Translations under genes and position numbers: made by a program
Shown: in pieces, positions 10,601 to 23,020 of the stretch
Layout: each line of letters starts with the position of its first letter
Position numbering within the stretch: position 1 is the stretch's first letter
Notes under the pieces: model-generated
What the model was told of the DNA's origin: nothing
The model's database searches: none
The model's input: the letters and a program-made list of their open reading frames with translations, nothing else
Origin: Hypericum androsaemum
Taxonomy: Eukaryota; Streptophyta; Magnoliopsida; Malpighiales; Hypericaceae
Length of the DNA stretch: 64,000 nt
Reading direction: 5' to 3'
Assembly: GCA_963995505.1 (NCBI GenBank)
Contig: OZ023183.1
Location: 21,076,671-21,140,670 of the forward strand

Positions 10601-11255
10601 AACCATCATGTCTAAGTTTCGGCTTTTACAGAAGTTCCGTGAGAACGTATGTCTTCCTAACAAATGAGAAATACATTTGGCATGTGTGTCAGGTCATTAA
10701 GGAACATGACTGTGGAAATGGCTTCAAAAAGTGCCAATTGAAGCAGATGACAAGTAATTTAAGATGCAAGGAGGTGATTGAGGTTACCGTAACGTTGCCG
10801 GGGAGTGTATTCTTATGGCACAGTTGCTGGCCCAGAGTAACGAGGCTGCCTTTTCAGCTTTCATTTAGAACATGCAATTTGGCTAACAAATTTCCCCCCT
10901 GACTTTGTGGCATACTCGCGCATGTCTTCAATGATGTAAGACTACTCGGACCCTTGATTTTTCCGTCACACACACAGAGGTTGTGTATGCTCTCTATACT
11001 ACAGTAGAAGTTGTACTTACAGTTCTTTTTCCAGTGTGTATAACAATGAAATTCCCTGATGAAATTGCCTTGTGGACTCTAGTTTTGCCTTGTCATATCG
11101 ACTTAAATTAATCACTAAGTTCCGATGAGCAGTTCGAACATGAAGAGATGTTACTGCTATATATAGCCACACGTTGCATTACTCCGCTAAGGATCGGTTA
11201 CACCCATGAGCTGATGAGTCGGTCACCACCTTGCCGATTTCTTGTTAGATGGTCT
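10601..11255. other. Intergenic between two convergent genes
   Basis: Holds the 3' untranslated regions of the small membrane-protein gene (from the left) and the amino acid transporter (from the right). No additional coding signal was found. Confidence 0.6.
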
Positions 11256-13153
11256 CTATTGTTGCCTGAAGAAGTGAACTTCTATTCCCCTAGTCACAAT
11301 GATCCATATTGCCCCAGTCATCACCAGCACACTTAGCAATATGCCTAACACTCCTAGAACCAAATTGAGGCACCACATGGGACTATACCACCTGGGTCTT
11401 CTCAGGATTATCCACATGATGCACGGATAAGCCAATGTCACAGGTAAAGCGATTCCTCCTATCAGTCCTGCCAGGCTTGGCAAGAAAGGTAAAGCCACTG
11501 ATATGAACAGAACCAGACATCCTGCGAAAACCCGGAGAATGGACCTCAGCCACCTCGGGCACGGTCGGTTCATCTTGCTGGTGTACCTGAGTTCAAAGTT
11601 GTCGAAGACCGGCATTGCGTAAATCTGAAACGAGCTGAGGCTGTTAACGACTATTAACAGGCTTGTTAATCCCATTATGAGTTTGGATGTCGTTTGCCCG
11701 TGGTACTCGTGCAAAGCACTCAGCATCCCTCCGTTTCCTGTCATCTACATGATCACGGAGTAGCAATTAGTTTAAAAATTTCCAATATCTCAGGTGAATT
11801 AGAGTACAAGGAGAATGCTCAAAGTAGGTAAGGCTCTCACCAAGTTTCCATAAGCCCAGTAGCCACCTATGCCGAGGGGAAACAAGCAAGCAGCTATGAT
11901 CAGATATGCGAATTTCACTCCTCTCCACATTGGTAGACGGCAAGGTTGCTTTGCACTAGAAGGCATCGTTCCCTGCAATGGTATTTTTTAGACAACATCG
12001 GCGATTTAGACTGTATACGGAGATTCTTTACGGATATACAATACCTGTATCTCGAGGACAAGATTGTGACCTCTGAAAGCGAATGCGATGATACCGAATG
12101 CATTGAAAATCCAAAAAACTCTGTCCAAATCGGATGTGGTCTCCGGAGAGACATATGACACGCCACTCGGCCTATCTTGCGTAACCGAGAGTACCCATAT
12201 CAGCGTGCAGTATCCGACCGCTGCGATTGCACCTATGAGGGAGACTCCGGCTATGGAATTGAGGTTGGGAAGCTGGGCTACGAGAACCGCCAAGCACATG
12301 AACATAATGTACCACTCCATCTCCGTCAGTGGCCTGACGTTGCAAGTGCCTCCACACACGATCTCGAAGATCGTTTTCATGGACTCTGCCCCGATCATCG
12401 TCAACGCCACGCAAGTGCCACCTGATAGGTACATTAGCGGGAAGAGTGCCAGCAGTTTCCCCAGCTTCTCCCCTGAAAAGTGGAATCAGATCATCGTTAG
12501 TTCAGATTCATCTCATCGTGCGTAATTGTGTACAAACGAATAGCATATATCTTTACCAAAAGCAGCCATAGATAATCGGAGGTATCTGCTGTAGCGAGTC
12601 CCATTCTCAGATTCATGCAGCTGAATCAACAACCACAGAGTGTATAGCTGCCACGAGAACGCTGTACACAAACACACTATCCCCCAAAACCTGCCACCAA
12701 AAGTTGGAAAACAGTATTAATTTTAAAATACTAACATATTTCTAAGTCATATTATGCTGTGAATTTCCGCACTCACCAGCCAAGGGTGACGAAAGCCAAG
12801 GGAAGGACGAGGGCTTGGGCTCCGATTCCGGAACTAAGGGTGTGAAATGCAGAGTAGAAGACGTTTCCTTCCCTTGACTCGGTTATAGGAAGCCAAGCCT
12901 CTTGCGGGTCTTGCAGCCTCGTGAACCTGCCAACTTCCTCCAGGCAACTCATCATGGCCTTCTTCATGGGGCTCGCGGATATTAGCGCGCCTAACGGGCC
13001 TCTACGTGGCGTCTTTGGGTCTATCTCTAGCAGCCGTGACCTTGTCATGGAGGGGCATTGGAGTTGCAGTGGAGGCGCAGAAATCCGCGGGTTTATTTCC
13101 CTCCCTTCTTCTTGGCTGGTCCGTTTCGTTTCAAAACCACCCAACTCCTCCAT
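11256..13153 (-). CDS. Lysine/histidine transporter-like 8 (AATL1 type) amino acid permease
   Basis: Five exons: 13153-12777, 12690-12557, 12472-12045, 11972-11841 and 11744-11256, all with GT-AG introns and consistent phases, giving 519 aa. After a polar N-terminal region of about 85 residues (longer than in LHT1, as in LHT8/AATL1), the Aa_trans core begins at VFYSAFHTLSSGIGAQALVL. Further landmarks are W-Q-L-Y-T-L-W-L-L-I-Q-L-H-E, Y-L-S-G-G-T-C, L-P-N-L-N-S-I-A, FAFRGHNLVLEIQGTMPSS and the ending GIEVHFFRQQ, close to the G-I-x-x-H-F-F-K-P-Q end of LHT8 proteins. Members of the amino acid/auxin permease family move amino acids with protons, mostly across the plasma membrane, through about 10-11 membrane segments. 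Substrate cannot be told from sequence. No disruption was seen. Confidence 0.93.
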
Positions 13154-13393
13154 ACTTACTTCTCACTCTTAGTTCCTTGTAGAAGGAGATTTATTATTGT
13201 TGGGAAACCAATTATCTAAAGACAGGTTCTTACTAGCTCCCAGCTAAGACGGCATTTATAAGCAAGACCTAAAGAAGATTAGCTTTAAAAGTACGTAGGA
13301 ACTGAACATAGAGTAGTAGTATATATCATGTGCATGCTGACTAGGCATTTCATTGCATGCGTTATAGAAAAGACGCTACCTTGACTTCGACAA
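13154..13393 (-). promoter_or_regulatory. Upstream region of the amino acid transporter
   Basis: This is the segment between the transporter start codon and a tandem duplication at 13394. A sequence reading TATAAATGCC on the minus strand (near 13252-13262) is a plausible TATA box about 100 bp upstream of the ATG. Confidence 0.4.
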
Positions 13394-13883
13394 ATCCTAG
13401 CTACTATTATGTGGCTGCTTTTCTTTCATCTACTACAAAAGGAAGCGGCCCAACCCAAATAAAGTTGGACTAAAATATTAAATTAACAAAAAAAAAAGTC
13501 ACGTGAGTTGAGCTTTAGTTACCAAATACGACTTTACAATAATATATTTTATATTTGTAAAGTTTAAATTGAGAAATTTTTCCATGGAATTTATTCAAAG
13601 CTCCGTAGTTTGAGTCACACAGTTCTTAGTACCGTACAATCCTAGCTACTATTATGTGGCTGCTTTTCTTTCATCTACTACAAAAGGAAGCGGCCCAACC
13701 CAAATAAAGTTGGACTAAAATATTAAATTAACAAAAAAAAAAGTCATGTGAGTTGAGCTTTAGTTACCAAATACGACTTTGCAATAATATATTTTATATT
13801 TGTAAAGTTTAAATTGAGAAATTTTTCCATGGAATTTATTCAAAGCTCCGTAGTTTGAGTCACACAGTTCTTAGTACCGTACA
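13394..13883. repeat. Near-perfect 245-bp tandem duplication
   Basis: Copy 1 is 13394-13638 and copy 2 is 13639-13883, with an exact offset of 245 bp. Each runs from ATCCTAGCTACTATTATGTG to AGTTCTTAGTACCGTACA. I see only two differences (GTCACGTGAG against GTCATGTGAG, and TTTACAATA against TTTGCAATA). It contains no gene and starts 240 bp upstream of the transporter start. Confidence 0.95.
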
Positions 13884-14209
13884 TTCTTTCCTTAAATTAG
13901 TCTAGTTATGATAATTAGTAATTGGATAAGCATCTTTCGCCCAGAGGAATGAATCACGAGAAAGCACCCAAGTCACAATCGTTGTAAGAGAAAATTAAAA
14001 AAACAAGACTTATAAAAAAATGGAGCACGGGCTAAAACATAGAACGTTTTAAGATAAAGAAATATTAATTCTTAAAGCCTGAAATATGGGCCTCCAATTT
14101 CTTCCGATCAATTATTGTTCGATTAACAACTATGTTTGAAAGGATGTTAATTAAGGTTTTCAAATTTTAATAACCTATCAATTCAATTTTCGTTCGTCAA
14201 GTTTTGGTG

Positions 14210-15070
14210 AAACTTGAAGGGAATTCAAATCTCTTGCAAGGGCTTCTTGGCATGCTAGTTCTTTACATTTTAGTTTTGATCGTGATGTCCATCTATCTTT
14301 CTCTGTTTGGTTATCCTCGTTGCTTTTGTTGTTGCCTTCCCCATCTGATTCTGAATTTTGTTCGTTGGCTATGTTTCTCTGTTGGAATATTTGGCTAGCT
14401 AGGAATAACTTCTTATTCGATGGTGATTCTATTGATCCTCTTGCTGAGGTCAACAAGGCAGTTTACTCTTGTTCTGAATTTTTCCAGATGGAAGCTGAGA
14501 TTTTGCAAGAACCATATACAGCTCAAGATCTACCAACTTCATGGAGTGCTCCACCTCTTGGAGCTATGAAGTACAACTGTGATGCCTCATGGGTGGACTC
14601 CTCCTCTCCAGCTGGGTGTGTTGCGGTTGCAAGAAATCACCAAGGCCTCATCTGTGATGGTCAATCAAGTTCCAGGTTGGTTTCTTCTCCACTAGAGGCG
14701 GAATTGCTTGCTTTGGAGATGGCTTTATCTGCTGTTTCTCTGAAGTTCACTGCTACTCCTGTCGAAGTGGAGACCGATTGCTACCTGACTTTCACCTTTG
14801 TAAATGATCCAACCACCCGTGTGCATTGGCAAGTTGATGATCTGGTTTTGCCGTATTCGTGGGTTGTTATCTCATTTGCCCCTTTGTTCCCTACACTTTA
14901 TTCCTCGAACACTTAACCATGTCGCTGATTGGTTAAGTAAGCATTGTAGGTTTGGCTCCCTCCCGGGGGATTGGGATGTAATCCACCCAGCGGAGTTGGA
15001 TGCGCTGCTGTTCACGGATTTTCCCACTTGAGTGGTTTTTATTAGATTTTGGCCCTGTTTCAAAAAAAAA
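14210..15070 (+). pseudogene. 3' end of a LINE (non-LTR retrotransposon): RNase H domain relic
   Basis: A frame from about 14320 reads LCWNIWLARNNFLFDGDS, then MKYNCDASW, SPLEAELLALEMALSAV and EVETDC, and after a +1/-1 frameshift near 14850 continues with LNHVADWLSKHCRFGSLPGD to a stop at 15031. This is the RVT_3/RNase H tail of plant LINEs, with catalytic D (NCDAS), E (EAELLAL) and D (ETDC). Poly-A (about 15061-15070) follows the stop within 40 bp, as expected for a LINE 3' end. Reverse transcriptase and ORF1 are missing, so this is a 5'-truncated, frameshifted copy. Confidence 0.82.
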
Positions 15071-15106
15071 ATCTCTTGGATAACTCACATCAATAAATAA
15101 TTTAAT

Positions 15107-15340
15107 ATTAGTATGGATGAGATGTGTGATTGATGAAATGACGCAATCAAAGTATGTGTCTCCTACGTCACGGTCGCGACCTCTCATTCAAACCAGCACA
15201 TACTACTTTTTCAAAAAATTTAATTAGTGCGCTGCTTTTGTACGAAGACAATTCTCCTTTCCTATTTATTCGCTTTCTTCATATGTTTTCAAATTGCTTT
15301 TGTTTAAGCAAAGCTGTACTCTTGGCAAATGAACGGGAAA
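15107..15340. repeat. Dispersed repeat, copy at 15.1 kb (partner 17165-17375)
   Basis: Both copies share, in order, TTAGTATGGATGAG, GTGTGATTGATGAAATGAC, CCTACGTCACGGT or CTACGTCACGGT, TTCAAACCAGC, AGACAATTC, CCTATTTATTCGCTTTC and CAAATTGCTTTTGTTT. Identity is imperfect, with several indels. Nothing coding was recognised. Confidence 0.75.
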
Positions 15341-16789
15341 CATCCGCAATACGCTTTTTAATTTTCCTTACGGAGAAGATTCAATAGGTGGATGGACCAT
15401 ATATATGTTGGCATATAAAATATGCATCACAGCCGAACTCTATCATTAGATGATTGTATTTATGATTTATCTATTATGATATTAGTTATAGTCTCTTAGG
15501 ATGAGCGATTATCTTTTGTATTGTTTGTTTTTATCTTGTTAGTTAGTGAGACACATGTATTTAAAGACTCTTTAAGTAATACATTATAATTCAAACATTC
15601 TCAATGATACATCCAACATTAGTACAACTATTCAACTTATTTTCTCATATCCTCTCTTATAAATTTGTTTTCATAATAAGTCTTTTTCTATTTCTACGCA
15701 GTCTAATCCATTTTCTATTTCTAATCTTTTTTTCTTATTTTTTAAAATATAAAATTTACACAGGGTTTGAACCCTAGACTTCATAGATATTTACAATGCT
15801 TTGTGCCGTTGGGGTATATGTCCTTTGACTTTTTAAATTATAAATAAAGTATCATGCGTAGAAATACTTTTTTCCTGGTTCTTTTTCTTATTTTTTTAAT
15901 CATTATTTCGTGCTTCTCTATCCATTCTTTTTTATCTCTGCTCATTATGTCTTCACTGTTACCCCTTCATTATCGTTTTTAATAAGATTTATGTTCTCTA
16001 TAAAGAACCAGAAATACTGAGTTTGCGGATTATTGAAAAGTGTATTAACATCAATATACCAATAAGAAGAGGTAATGCAAAAGTGTGTAAATTATACAAA
16101 CGAGTTAAAGTGATTTGTCCTATCCTAGCACTTGTGCACTGTCACTCTACTAAAGATGACTATTATAGGAACAACTTCCAAAACATCTATAATAATTTTG
16201 ACTACCCGATAACCAATTGGTTCGCAAGGTAAAGAATAATCCATTATATCAAAAGATGCGGTCACTCCGGACCTATTTCAATTACTGCACAATTCCACAA
16301 TTCTTCCTCCCCCTCTAGTAATTTTCATAAAAATCAAACATGATGGCGAGTTTCTGTACACATATTGAAAGGCTTGGCTGCTTTGTGAGGATGGGCCTCT
16401 GTTGTTGGCTGAAAAGGACCCATGGTAAAACTTGCATCAAGGCCCGACCACCCCCGTCTTTAAAGAAAACCAACTTTCGGGCCAAGGTGGTAAAGCTAAT
16501 TATTCGCAAAGAGAGGCTGCCGCCTGTGCGTTTCCCCTTGTGGATATACCGTGAGTAGGATACCAACAGATTCTAACTTATTTTTTAAAAGTTTGTGTGT
16601 AGACTTTTATTTTTTGCAAAAATGAAAAACTTTGCTTGTTGTCAAGAACAAAATTTAATACCGTCTAGAGCTTCGAAGTTTAGTCCAAACCACCTAATTT
16701 TTTTTCATTTTAAAATAGTAGCTATCAAATCCAAAGTATTTCTTTGGGGTGAATGCTTTAAAAAAATCTTATTTGCGTCATCGTTTATG

Positions 16790-17160
16790 TTCATTCCATC
16801 GTTTTCTGCCCGCTGCTTTACATATCTCCGGTCTAAACCTTGGCTGCCAGGTGGCTTGGTCAAGACGAATATGCGTCTTCCTCAAAAAAACGAAAGATTT
16901 TGGGACAAGATAGAAAGGCCGAATGAAGCTCTTAATTACTAAAGTGTCGGGTACAGTGTTGGGTAAAGTCAGAATCAAGCTTCTTAATATTATTTTTTTT
17001 CACTAATACAAGTAGAACAGAGACTAGTAAGTCTTAAGCACACGCCCACGAGCTCAAATCTTAACAGCTTCCTTCAGAGCATTGATTTTAAACCAAACCC
17101 AGGACAATAGTCAAATTTGTGTATGACTGCGTTTATTTGTTGTCGCTTATAAGCTGGAGT
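16790..17160. repeat. Copy of the 3' flank of the OPCL1-like gene
   Basis: Aligned in the same orientation with 23205-23716, just downstream of the acyl-CoA ligase gene. Shared landmarks are TTTTCTGCCCG, the GCTGCCAG-TGACTTGGTCAA region, CTTCAGAGCATT or TTTCAGAGCATT, CCAGGACAA, TGCGTTTATTT and GCTTATAAGCTGGAGTT. It lies on the other side of the Copia relic and its host DNA transposon. Divergence is high. Confidence 0.7.
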
Positions 17161-17164
17161 TCAT

Positions 17165-17375
17165 TAGTATGGATGAGGTGTGATTGATGAAATGACCCAA
17201 CCAAAAGTCCGTGTCTTCTACGTCACGGTTCCGACCTTATTCAAACCAGCGCACAACTTTTTGAAGAAAAAAAACTAGTGCACTCTTTTTTTGTGCGGAG
17301 ACAATTCCGTTTTCCTATTTATTCGCTTTCAAATTGCTTTTGTTTCAACAAAGCTATAACTTTTGACAAACTTGC
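17165..17375. repeat. Dispersed repeat, copy at 17.2 kb (partner 15107-15340)
   Basis: See the partner at 15107. This copy directly follows the 16790-17160 repeat, and the two boundaries coincide within about 5 bp. Confidence 0.7.
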
Positions 17376-18326
17376 CACGATTCTTTCCCCCTTTAGTATT
17401 TTTCACAAAAATTGAATACGATTAAATAGATTCGTTATAATATCACACCAAAGATTAATTATACTAGCCGAATTTATCCAATTTCGTATATCCTTAACTC
17501 GTTGAACAAACACTCACTCGATATCAAATATGATACATATAGGAGTACTTACTTTTATGATGGTCTAAGATATCACGTGTAGTATTTTAATCAATAAAAC
17601 GTCAAATAAATGTAATAGAAAGACTGTCAATTCTGTACAACACGTACAAAGGTTTTATAATTTAGGATTAAAGATACTTATATATCTTATATTATTAAAA
17701 ATAGATATTTAGACCATGTGTTATAAAAATATTCTGAATTATTCATAACACTAAATTTTCATATGAAAAAGTCTATTATACTCCTAAACAAAATAAAAAA
17801 CCTTAGAAAATTAATTTCTTTTTCTATTTTCTATTTTCTTTTCCTTTTCAGACTTTTTTCCTCTTCTCTTTCTTCTCTCTCCCCGGAGCCGCCGAAAAAA
17901 ATTGGTCGTGGCTGAAGAAACAAGAAAAAGAAAATTGGTCGTGGCAGCATGCGGCTTTTGGTGAAAGGGTAGCCAGGACGTTGGTCGTGGCTGCTTAATC
18001 TCTCTGGTTGAGGCGTGATAGTCTTTGGAAGACCACGATAGTCGTAGGTCGATACAAGAAGGGAGAAGAGTGTCTACGACAATTTTTTTAACATCCCGTA
18101 GATGACAACGGGTCGTCGGGATGAAGCCGAGGTGAATTAGCAGCCATCTGCGCCAAAAAGGAGGAGGAGCATGATCAATGGGCTATTTTTTGGATTAAAA
18201 AATATTTTTTTTATTGACAGGACCGAGTCCTAAAGGAACAAGAAAAATGAAATTAATTTTTTATAATTTTTATTTTGAGAGGGGTATAATGGATTTTTCA
18301 ATATGAAAATTTGGTGTTATGAATAA

Positions 18327-18961
18327 CGTTGGAATTGAATGACAATTAAATACAAAAGCCAAAGTGGGAAAGCACAAAGTGGAATAGTCCAAAAGTGGGG
18401 TACACTTCTTGTCCCACATCGAAAGTGGAAGGAAGGAAATCTCACTTTAGAAGGAGTTGTTCCTTGTTAGCTAGGAACTAAGTATTCTACCTGCAGTGCT
18501 GTCCAAGGCCGATTACGATTCGCACCATCCAAGTACGCGCACGTGCGTGTGCGCATGACGCATTGGACGCAGGTCGCAATGGGCGCTTTGTGGCACACTT
18601 GGCACTTTGCACGTGCCCCCTCGGACTGCCTCCCTCCCTCCCATCCAGTGCCTATAAATAGGCCTCTCCCACTCATTTGCATCTCACCCCACTACAATTT
18701 ACATAAGCATTCATTAGTAATTGTAGTATATATATATATATCTCTCTCTCTCTCTCAGAAAAGTTCTGAGTATCAAAAAGGTTCGCTTAGGCTTCGAGAG
18801 TCGTTGTGCTACGATCTTGAAGTACGAAGTCGTTGTATCTTGGGGACGATTGCCATAGCCCGTAAGCACTGAATACAGGGCAATCTTGTCTTACGGAGAA
18901 AAAGTGAAACTCTTGCCTCGACTTAGATCCTAATCAAGTACACCACCTCCGACTAACAACA
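18327..18961 (+). repeat. 5' LTR of the Copia relic
   Basis: It aligns with the 3' LTR at 21982. It starts CGTTGGAATTGAATG (the TG end is mutated to CG) and ends ACTAACAACA. It contains a TATAAATAGG box (about 18653-18662), a CT microsatellite near 18738-18757 and the block GATTGCCATAGCCCGTAAGC. Confidence 0.85.
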
Positions 18962-18991
18962 ATCGTAAGACGAGATTTTGTGTACTTGAAG

Positions 18992-21435
18992 ATGGCATCA
19001 TCAAGCTCTGTTCAGGCACCAGTACCGACGGTGCCAGGAACTATCTATGCCGAAAGGCCGGTAAAGTTCAATGGCACCGAGTTCAAGAGGTAGCAGAAAA
19101 AGATGTTGTTCTACTTGACAACGCTCAACCTGGTCCGGTTCTTAAAAGAAGAAGCACCGAAGGTGGCGGAGAATGAGGCTGATCAATAGAAGATCAACGC
19201 TCTGGATGCATGGAACCATAGCGAATACTAATGTCGTAACTACATCCTGAATAGACTAGACGACACCTTATACAACGTCTATGTGGTAACCACAACTGCA
19301 AAAGAATTGTGGGATTCTCTGGAAAAGAAGTACAAGATGAAAGATGCTGGGTTGAAGAAATTCATCGTCGGAAGATTCCTCGACTTCAAGATAGTTGATT
19401 CCAAGAAGGTGATAGATCAAGTGTAAGAGTTGCAATTAATTCTGCAAGAGATTCATACCGAAGGAATGCAACTAAGTGAGTCCTTCCAAGTAGCAGCAAT
19501 GATCGAAAAGCTACCACCCCCGTTGAAGGATTTTAAGAACTACCTCAAGCATAAGAGGAAGGACATGGGTCTTGAAGACTTGATTATGAGACTAAAGATC
19601 GAGGAACACAACCGAAAGTCTGAAGTCAACACAAATAAGACCAACTCTGAAGCCACGATACACCTAGCTGAAGGAAGTACTGGCAAGAAGAGAAAGAAGT
19701 CTGGCAATAAGCAGGAAAAGTAAGAGCCGAAGCAGAAAAAGGTCAAGAAGATCAAGGACAACTGCTACAACTGCGACAAATCCGGTCACATGGCAAAGGA
19801 TTATTGTCTGCCAAAGAAGGCAATCATGAGAAAGCTAATTTGGCTGAGGACCTGTCTGAGTTACACCTATCTGCCGTAGTGTTTGAAGCCAACTTGGTGG
19901 ATAACCCAAGAGAGTAGTTCATCGACACAGGAGCAACCCGCCACATCTGTTCAGACAAGGAGATGTTCTCGACCTATACTCTGATCACCGGACGGAAGCT
20001 GTTTATGAGTAACTCCGCAACTTTCAAAGTAGTCAGATTAGGGAAGGTGGTACTAAAGCTAACCTCAGGCAAGGAGCTGACCCTCAAGGATGTGCTGCAT
20101 GTCCCAGACATTCGCAAGAATCTAGTATGCGGCTCCCTGTTAAGCAAAGACGGGTTGAAGCTAGTCTTTGAGGCTGATAAATTTGTATTGACCAAAGCTG
20201 GTACATTTGTAGGAAAGGGTTACATAGATAGGGGACTCTTCAAGCTGAATGTAATAACTGTACAACGTTCCTTTGAAGGCCAGAATAAAGTTGTTAATTC
20301 TTCTTAATTGGCTGAGTGTTCTAACTTATGGCATGATAGATTAGGACACGTAAATTTAAGTTGGTAAGTTTAAATTAATTGCCTAAACTGGAGTTTAACC
20401 CAAACGATAAATGCGAAGTATGTCTTGAGGCAAAAATGGCCAAAACACCTTTCCATTCAGTGGAAAGAAGTACAACACCTTTAGAGTTAATTCATATCGA
20501 TATTGCGATATGAAACACGTGCAAACTAGAGGTGGAAAAAAGTATTTCATCACATTTATCGATGATTGCACAAGATACTGCTATGTATATCTCTTGAAAG
20601 GAAATGATGAAGCCTATAAAGCCTTTAAGAGTTATAAGAATGAGGTTGAAAATCAACTTAGTAGTAAAATCAAAATGATTCGAAGTGATAGAAGGGGAGA
20701 ATATGTAGCTCCATTTGAGGACTATACTTAGCTAAAAATAGAGGAGACCCAGTATCTCAACTAAAATGTGCAAGCATTATTGGGAGCCTGATATACTTAA
20801 CAAATTGTACATGCCCTGATATTGCATATTCAGTTAGCAAGCTTAGTAGATTCACAAATAATCCAAGAACAGATCACTGGTTAGCTCTGAAAATGGTTCT
20901 AAAGTATCTAAAATATACTTTGAAGCATGGCATACTTTATACTATATATCTAGCTATATTGGAAGGATACAATGATGCGAATTAGATATCGGACACTAAA
21001 GACTCAAAATCCACTAGTGGTTACGTGTTCACCACAGGTGGAGGAGCTATGTCATAGAAATCCTCCAAACAAATGTGCATAGCTCGATCGACCATGGAGT
21101 CGGAGTTTATAGCACTAGATAAAGCTAGGAAAGAAGCTGAATAACTCAGAAACTTCCTAGAGAATATTCCTTGTTAGAACAAATATGTGCTTTCTATATT
21201 GATACATTGTGATAGCATATCAGCAATCAGGAGAGCACAAAGTACTATGTATAACTGCAAGTCTCGACACATCTGAAAGAGATATAACACCGTTAGACAA
21301 TTGATCTCTGGTGGTATAATTAACATTAATTATGTGAAGTCCAAGGACAACATAGCTGATCCTTTGACGAAAGGCATTAACAGAGATCAAATGTATAATG
21401 CAGTAAGGGGAATGAGATTAAAATCCACACATTAA
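18992..21435 (+). pseudogene. Broken Copia gag-pol
   Basis: From the ATG (ATGGCATCATCAAGCTCTGT) the sequence follows the gag of the intact sister but with in-frame stops and frameshifts. The zinc knuckle survives (NCYNCDKSGHMAKDYC, near 19760-19810), as do the protease motif [11 protein letters not shown], part of integrase ([18 protein letters not shown], then IRSDRRGEY) and RNase H ([31 protein letters not shown]). Most nonsense changes are TGG or CAG to TAG, as expected from decay by cytosine deamination. RT is absent. Confidence 0.9.
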
Positions 21436-21981
21436 AAATGTTCATATCAGTAACTCAACCACGATGAGTGGAGAGCCTACAAACTTGGTTCAATGAGACA
21501 ATTAAGTTATGAATGGTTAAGATGATTACTTGGAACCCATCCCATTCTCAGTAGCTGTCCAAGTACGAACTTGCGGAGGTGTGGTTAGGTTAAGTGTCTA
21601 CACTTTTAATGATTCCTATACCAGATAAAGGTAGAGTATGGCAGGATACTCTCGATAGGAGATCACCTATATAAGTGAGAAGTGAGGCCGCTTCAAATGG
21701 AAAAATACTTATGAATCTAAAATAAGGTCCATGGCTGAAACGGACAAAACATGAGAACCAAAGGATATTAGAAATATCATTGTGTAAATGTTATTGTCTT
21801 GGTTTATATAAAAAAAATTGACCAGTTCAAGACATCGCATTCACTGAGCAGCAAGTAAATCTGATAACATCTTACTAGAGAAGGTTCAAAGCCATAAGCT
21901 ACCTATCTCGATGCAATGATAACTCGTCGAAACTTTTCTTAAAAGTGTCAGCATGCATTAATCATCATTCATGTGGAGAAT

Positions 21982-23020
21982 TGTTAGAATTGAATGAAAA
22001 TTCAATGCAAAGGTCCAAAGTGGGAAAGCTCAAAATGGAATAGTCTAAAAGTGGGGGTACACTTCTTGTCCCACATCGAAAGTGGAAGGAAGAAAATCTC
22101 ATTTTATAAGGAGTTGTTCCTTGTTAGCTAGGAACTAAGTTTTCCACCTGAAGTGATGTCCAAGGCCGATTGCGAGGATGGTGCAAGCATGAGCACGCGC
22201 ACGTGCGTGTGCGTATGGCGCATTGGACGCATGTCGCAATAGGAGCTTTGTGACGCACTTGACACTTCGCACGTACGCATCGTCGCGAGGAGCTGAAGGA
22301 GCCTTAAAATTTTGGCAAATTCCAGAAAACTCCAGAAGGGTCCTGAAGGAGTGCGAAAGGGCTGGTCTGTCCAACCGAAGGGTCGCGAGCAGTAGCTACA
22401 GGCTGCTAGCCGAAGGGGTGCCGATCCAGAGAACCCACCGAAGGGACACGAGCAGAATGCCTACCCAAAAGGGTGTAAAAGGATTGGCAGCCTACCTGCT
22501 GACCGAAGAGACGCGAAGAATAGTCTGCCTGTTGTCCGAAAGGATGTATCTCCTCGGATGTGCAGGCCACCACACTCGTGCCCCCTCGGACTGCCTCCCT
22601 CCCTCCCATCCAGTGCCTATAAATAGGCCTCTCCCCCTCATTTGCATCTCACCCCACTATAACTTACATAAGCATTAATTGGCAATTGTAGTATCTCTCT
22701 CTCTCTCTCAGACAAGTTCTAAGTATCAAAAAGGTTCGCCGAGAATTCGAGAGTCGTTGTGCTACGATCTTGAAGTGCGAAATCGTTGTATCTTGGGGAC
22801 GATTGCCGTAGCCCGTAAGCACTGAATACGGGACAATCTCGTCTTACGGAAAAAGAGTGAAACTCTTGCCTCGACTTAGATCCTAATCAAGTACACCACT
22901 TCCGAATTGTGCCGCAGCCCGTAAGCACTGAATACGGGACAATCTCGTCTTACGGAGAAAGAGTGAAACTCTTGCCTCGACTTAGATCCTAATCAAGTAC
23001 ACCACCTCCGACTAACAACA
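21982..23020 (+). repeat. 3' LTR of the Copia relic, with an internal duplication
   Basis: It begins TGTTAGAATTGAATG after a purine tract (ATGTGGAGAA) and ends ACTAACAACA. It is about 400 bp longer than the 5' LTR: it has an extra segment near 22270-22590 and a tandem repeat of about 105 bp at its end (22802-22906 and 22910-23009, both holding CCCGTAAGCACTGAATACGG). Confidence 0.85.

Larger units (their letters stand above)
15071..17651. other. Gene-poor AT-rich tract with mosaic internal repeats
   Basis: No supported gene. The tract contains two imperfect repeat pairs (15107-15340 with 17165-17375; 16790-17160 with 23205-23716), described separately. A further short match (16300-16340 with 17378-17420) suggests a rearranged duplication. 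Confidence 0.55.
18327..23020 (+). mobile_element. Decayed Copia retrotransposon inserted in the long-TIR element
   Basis: LTRs 18327-18961 and 21982-23020 flank a broken gag-pol. Flanking bases AATAA (18322-18326) and ATTAA (23021-23025) look like a 5-bp target-site duplication with one change. The element is a sister of the Copia in the OPCL1-like intron: the two share LTR ends (CGAC-AACAACAATCGTAA), the short LTR-to-ATG distance and protein sequence. Middle pol (end of integrase through most of RT) has been deleted near 20730. Confidence 0.9.

Noticed and set aside
12088..12525. Plus-strand ORF of 145 codons over the amino acid transporter
   Set aside because: Antisense to the well-supported exon 3 of the transporter and spans its splice sites.
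14178..14456. Minus-strand ORF of 92 codons
   Set aside because: Antisense to the LINE RNase H relic, low-complexity polar composition.
15765..15830. GGGTTTGAACCCTAG as a tRNA T-arm
   Set aside because: Only the palindromic T-arm-like motif is present; no acceptor stem or D-arm. Probably a retroelement tail.
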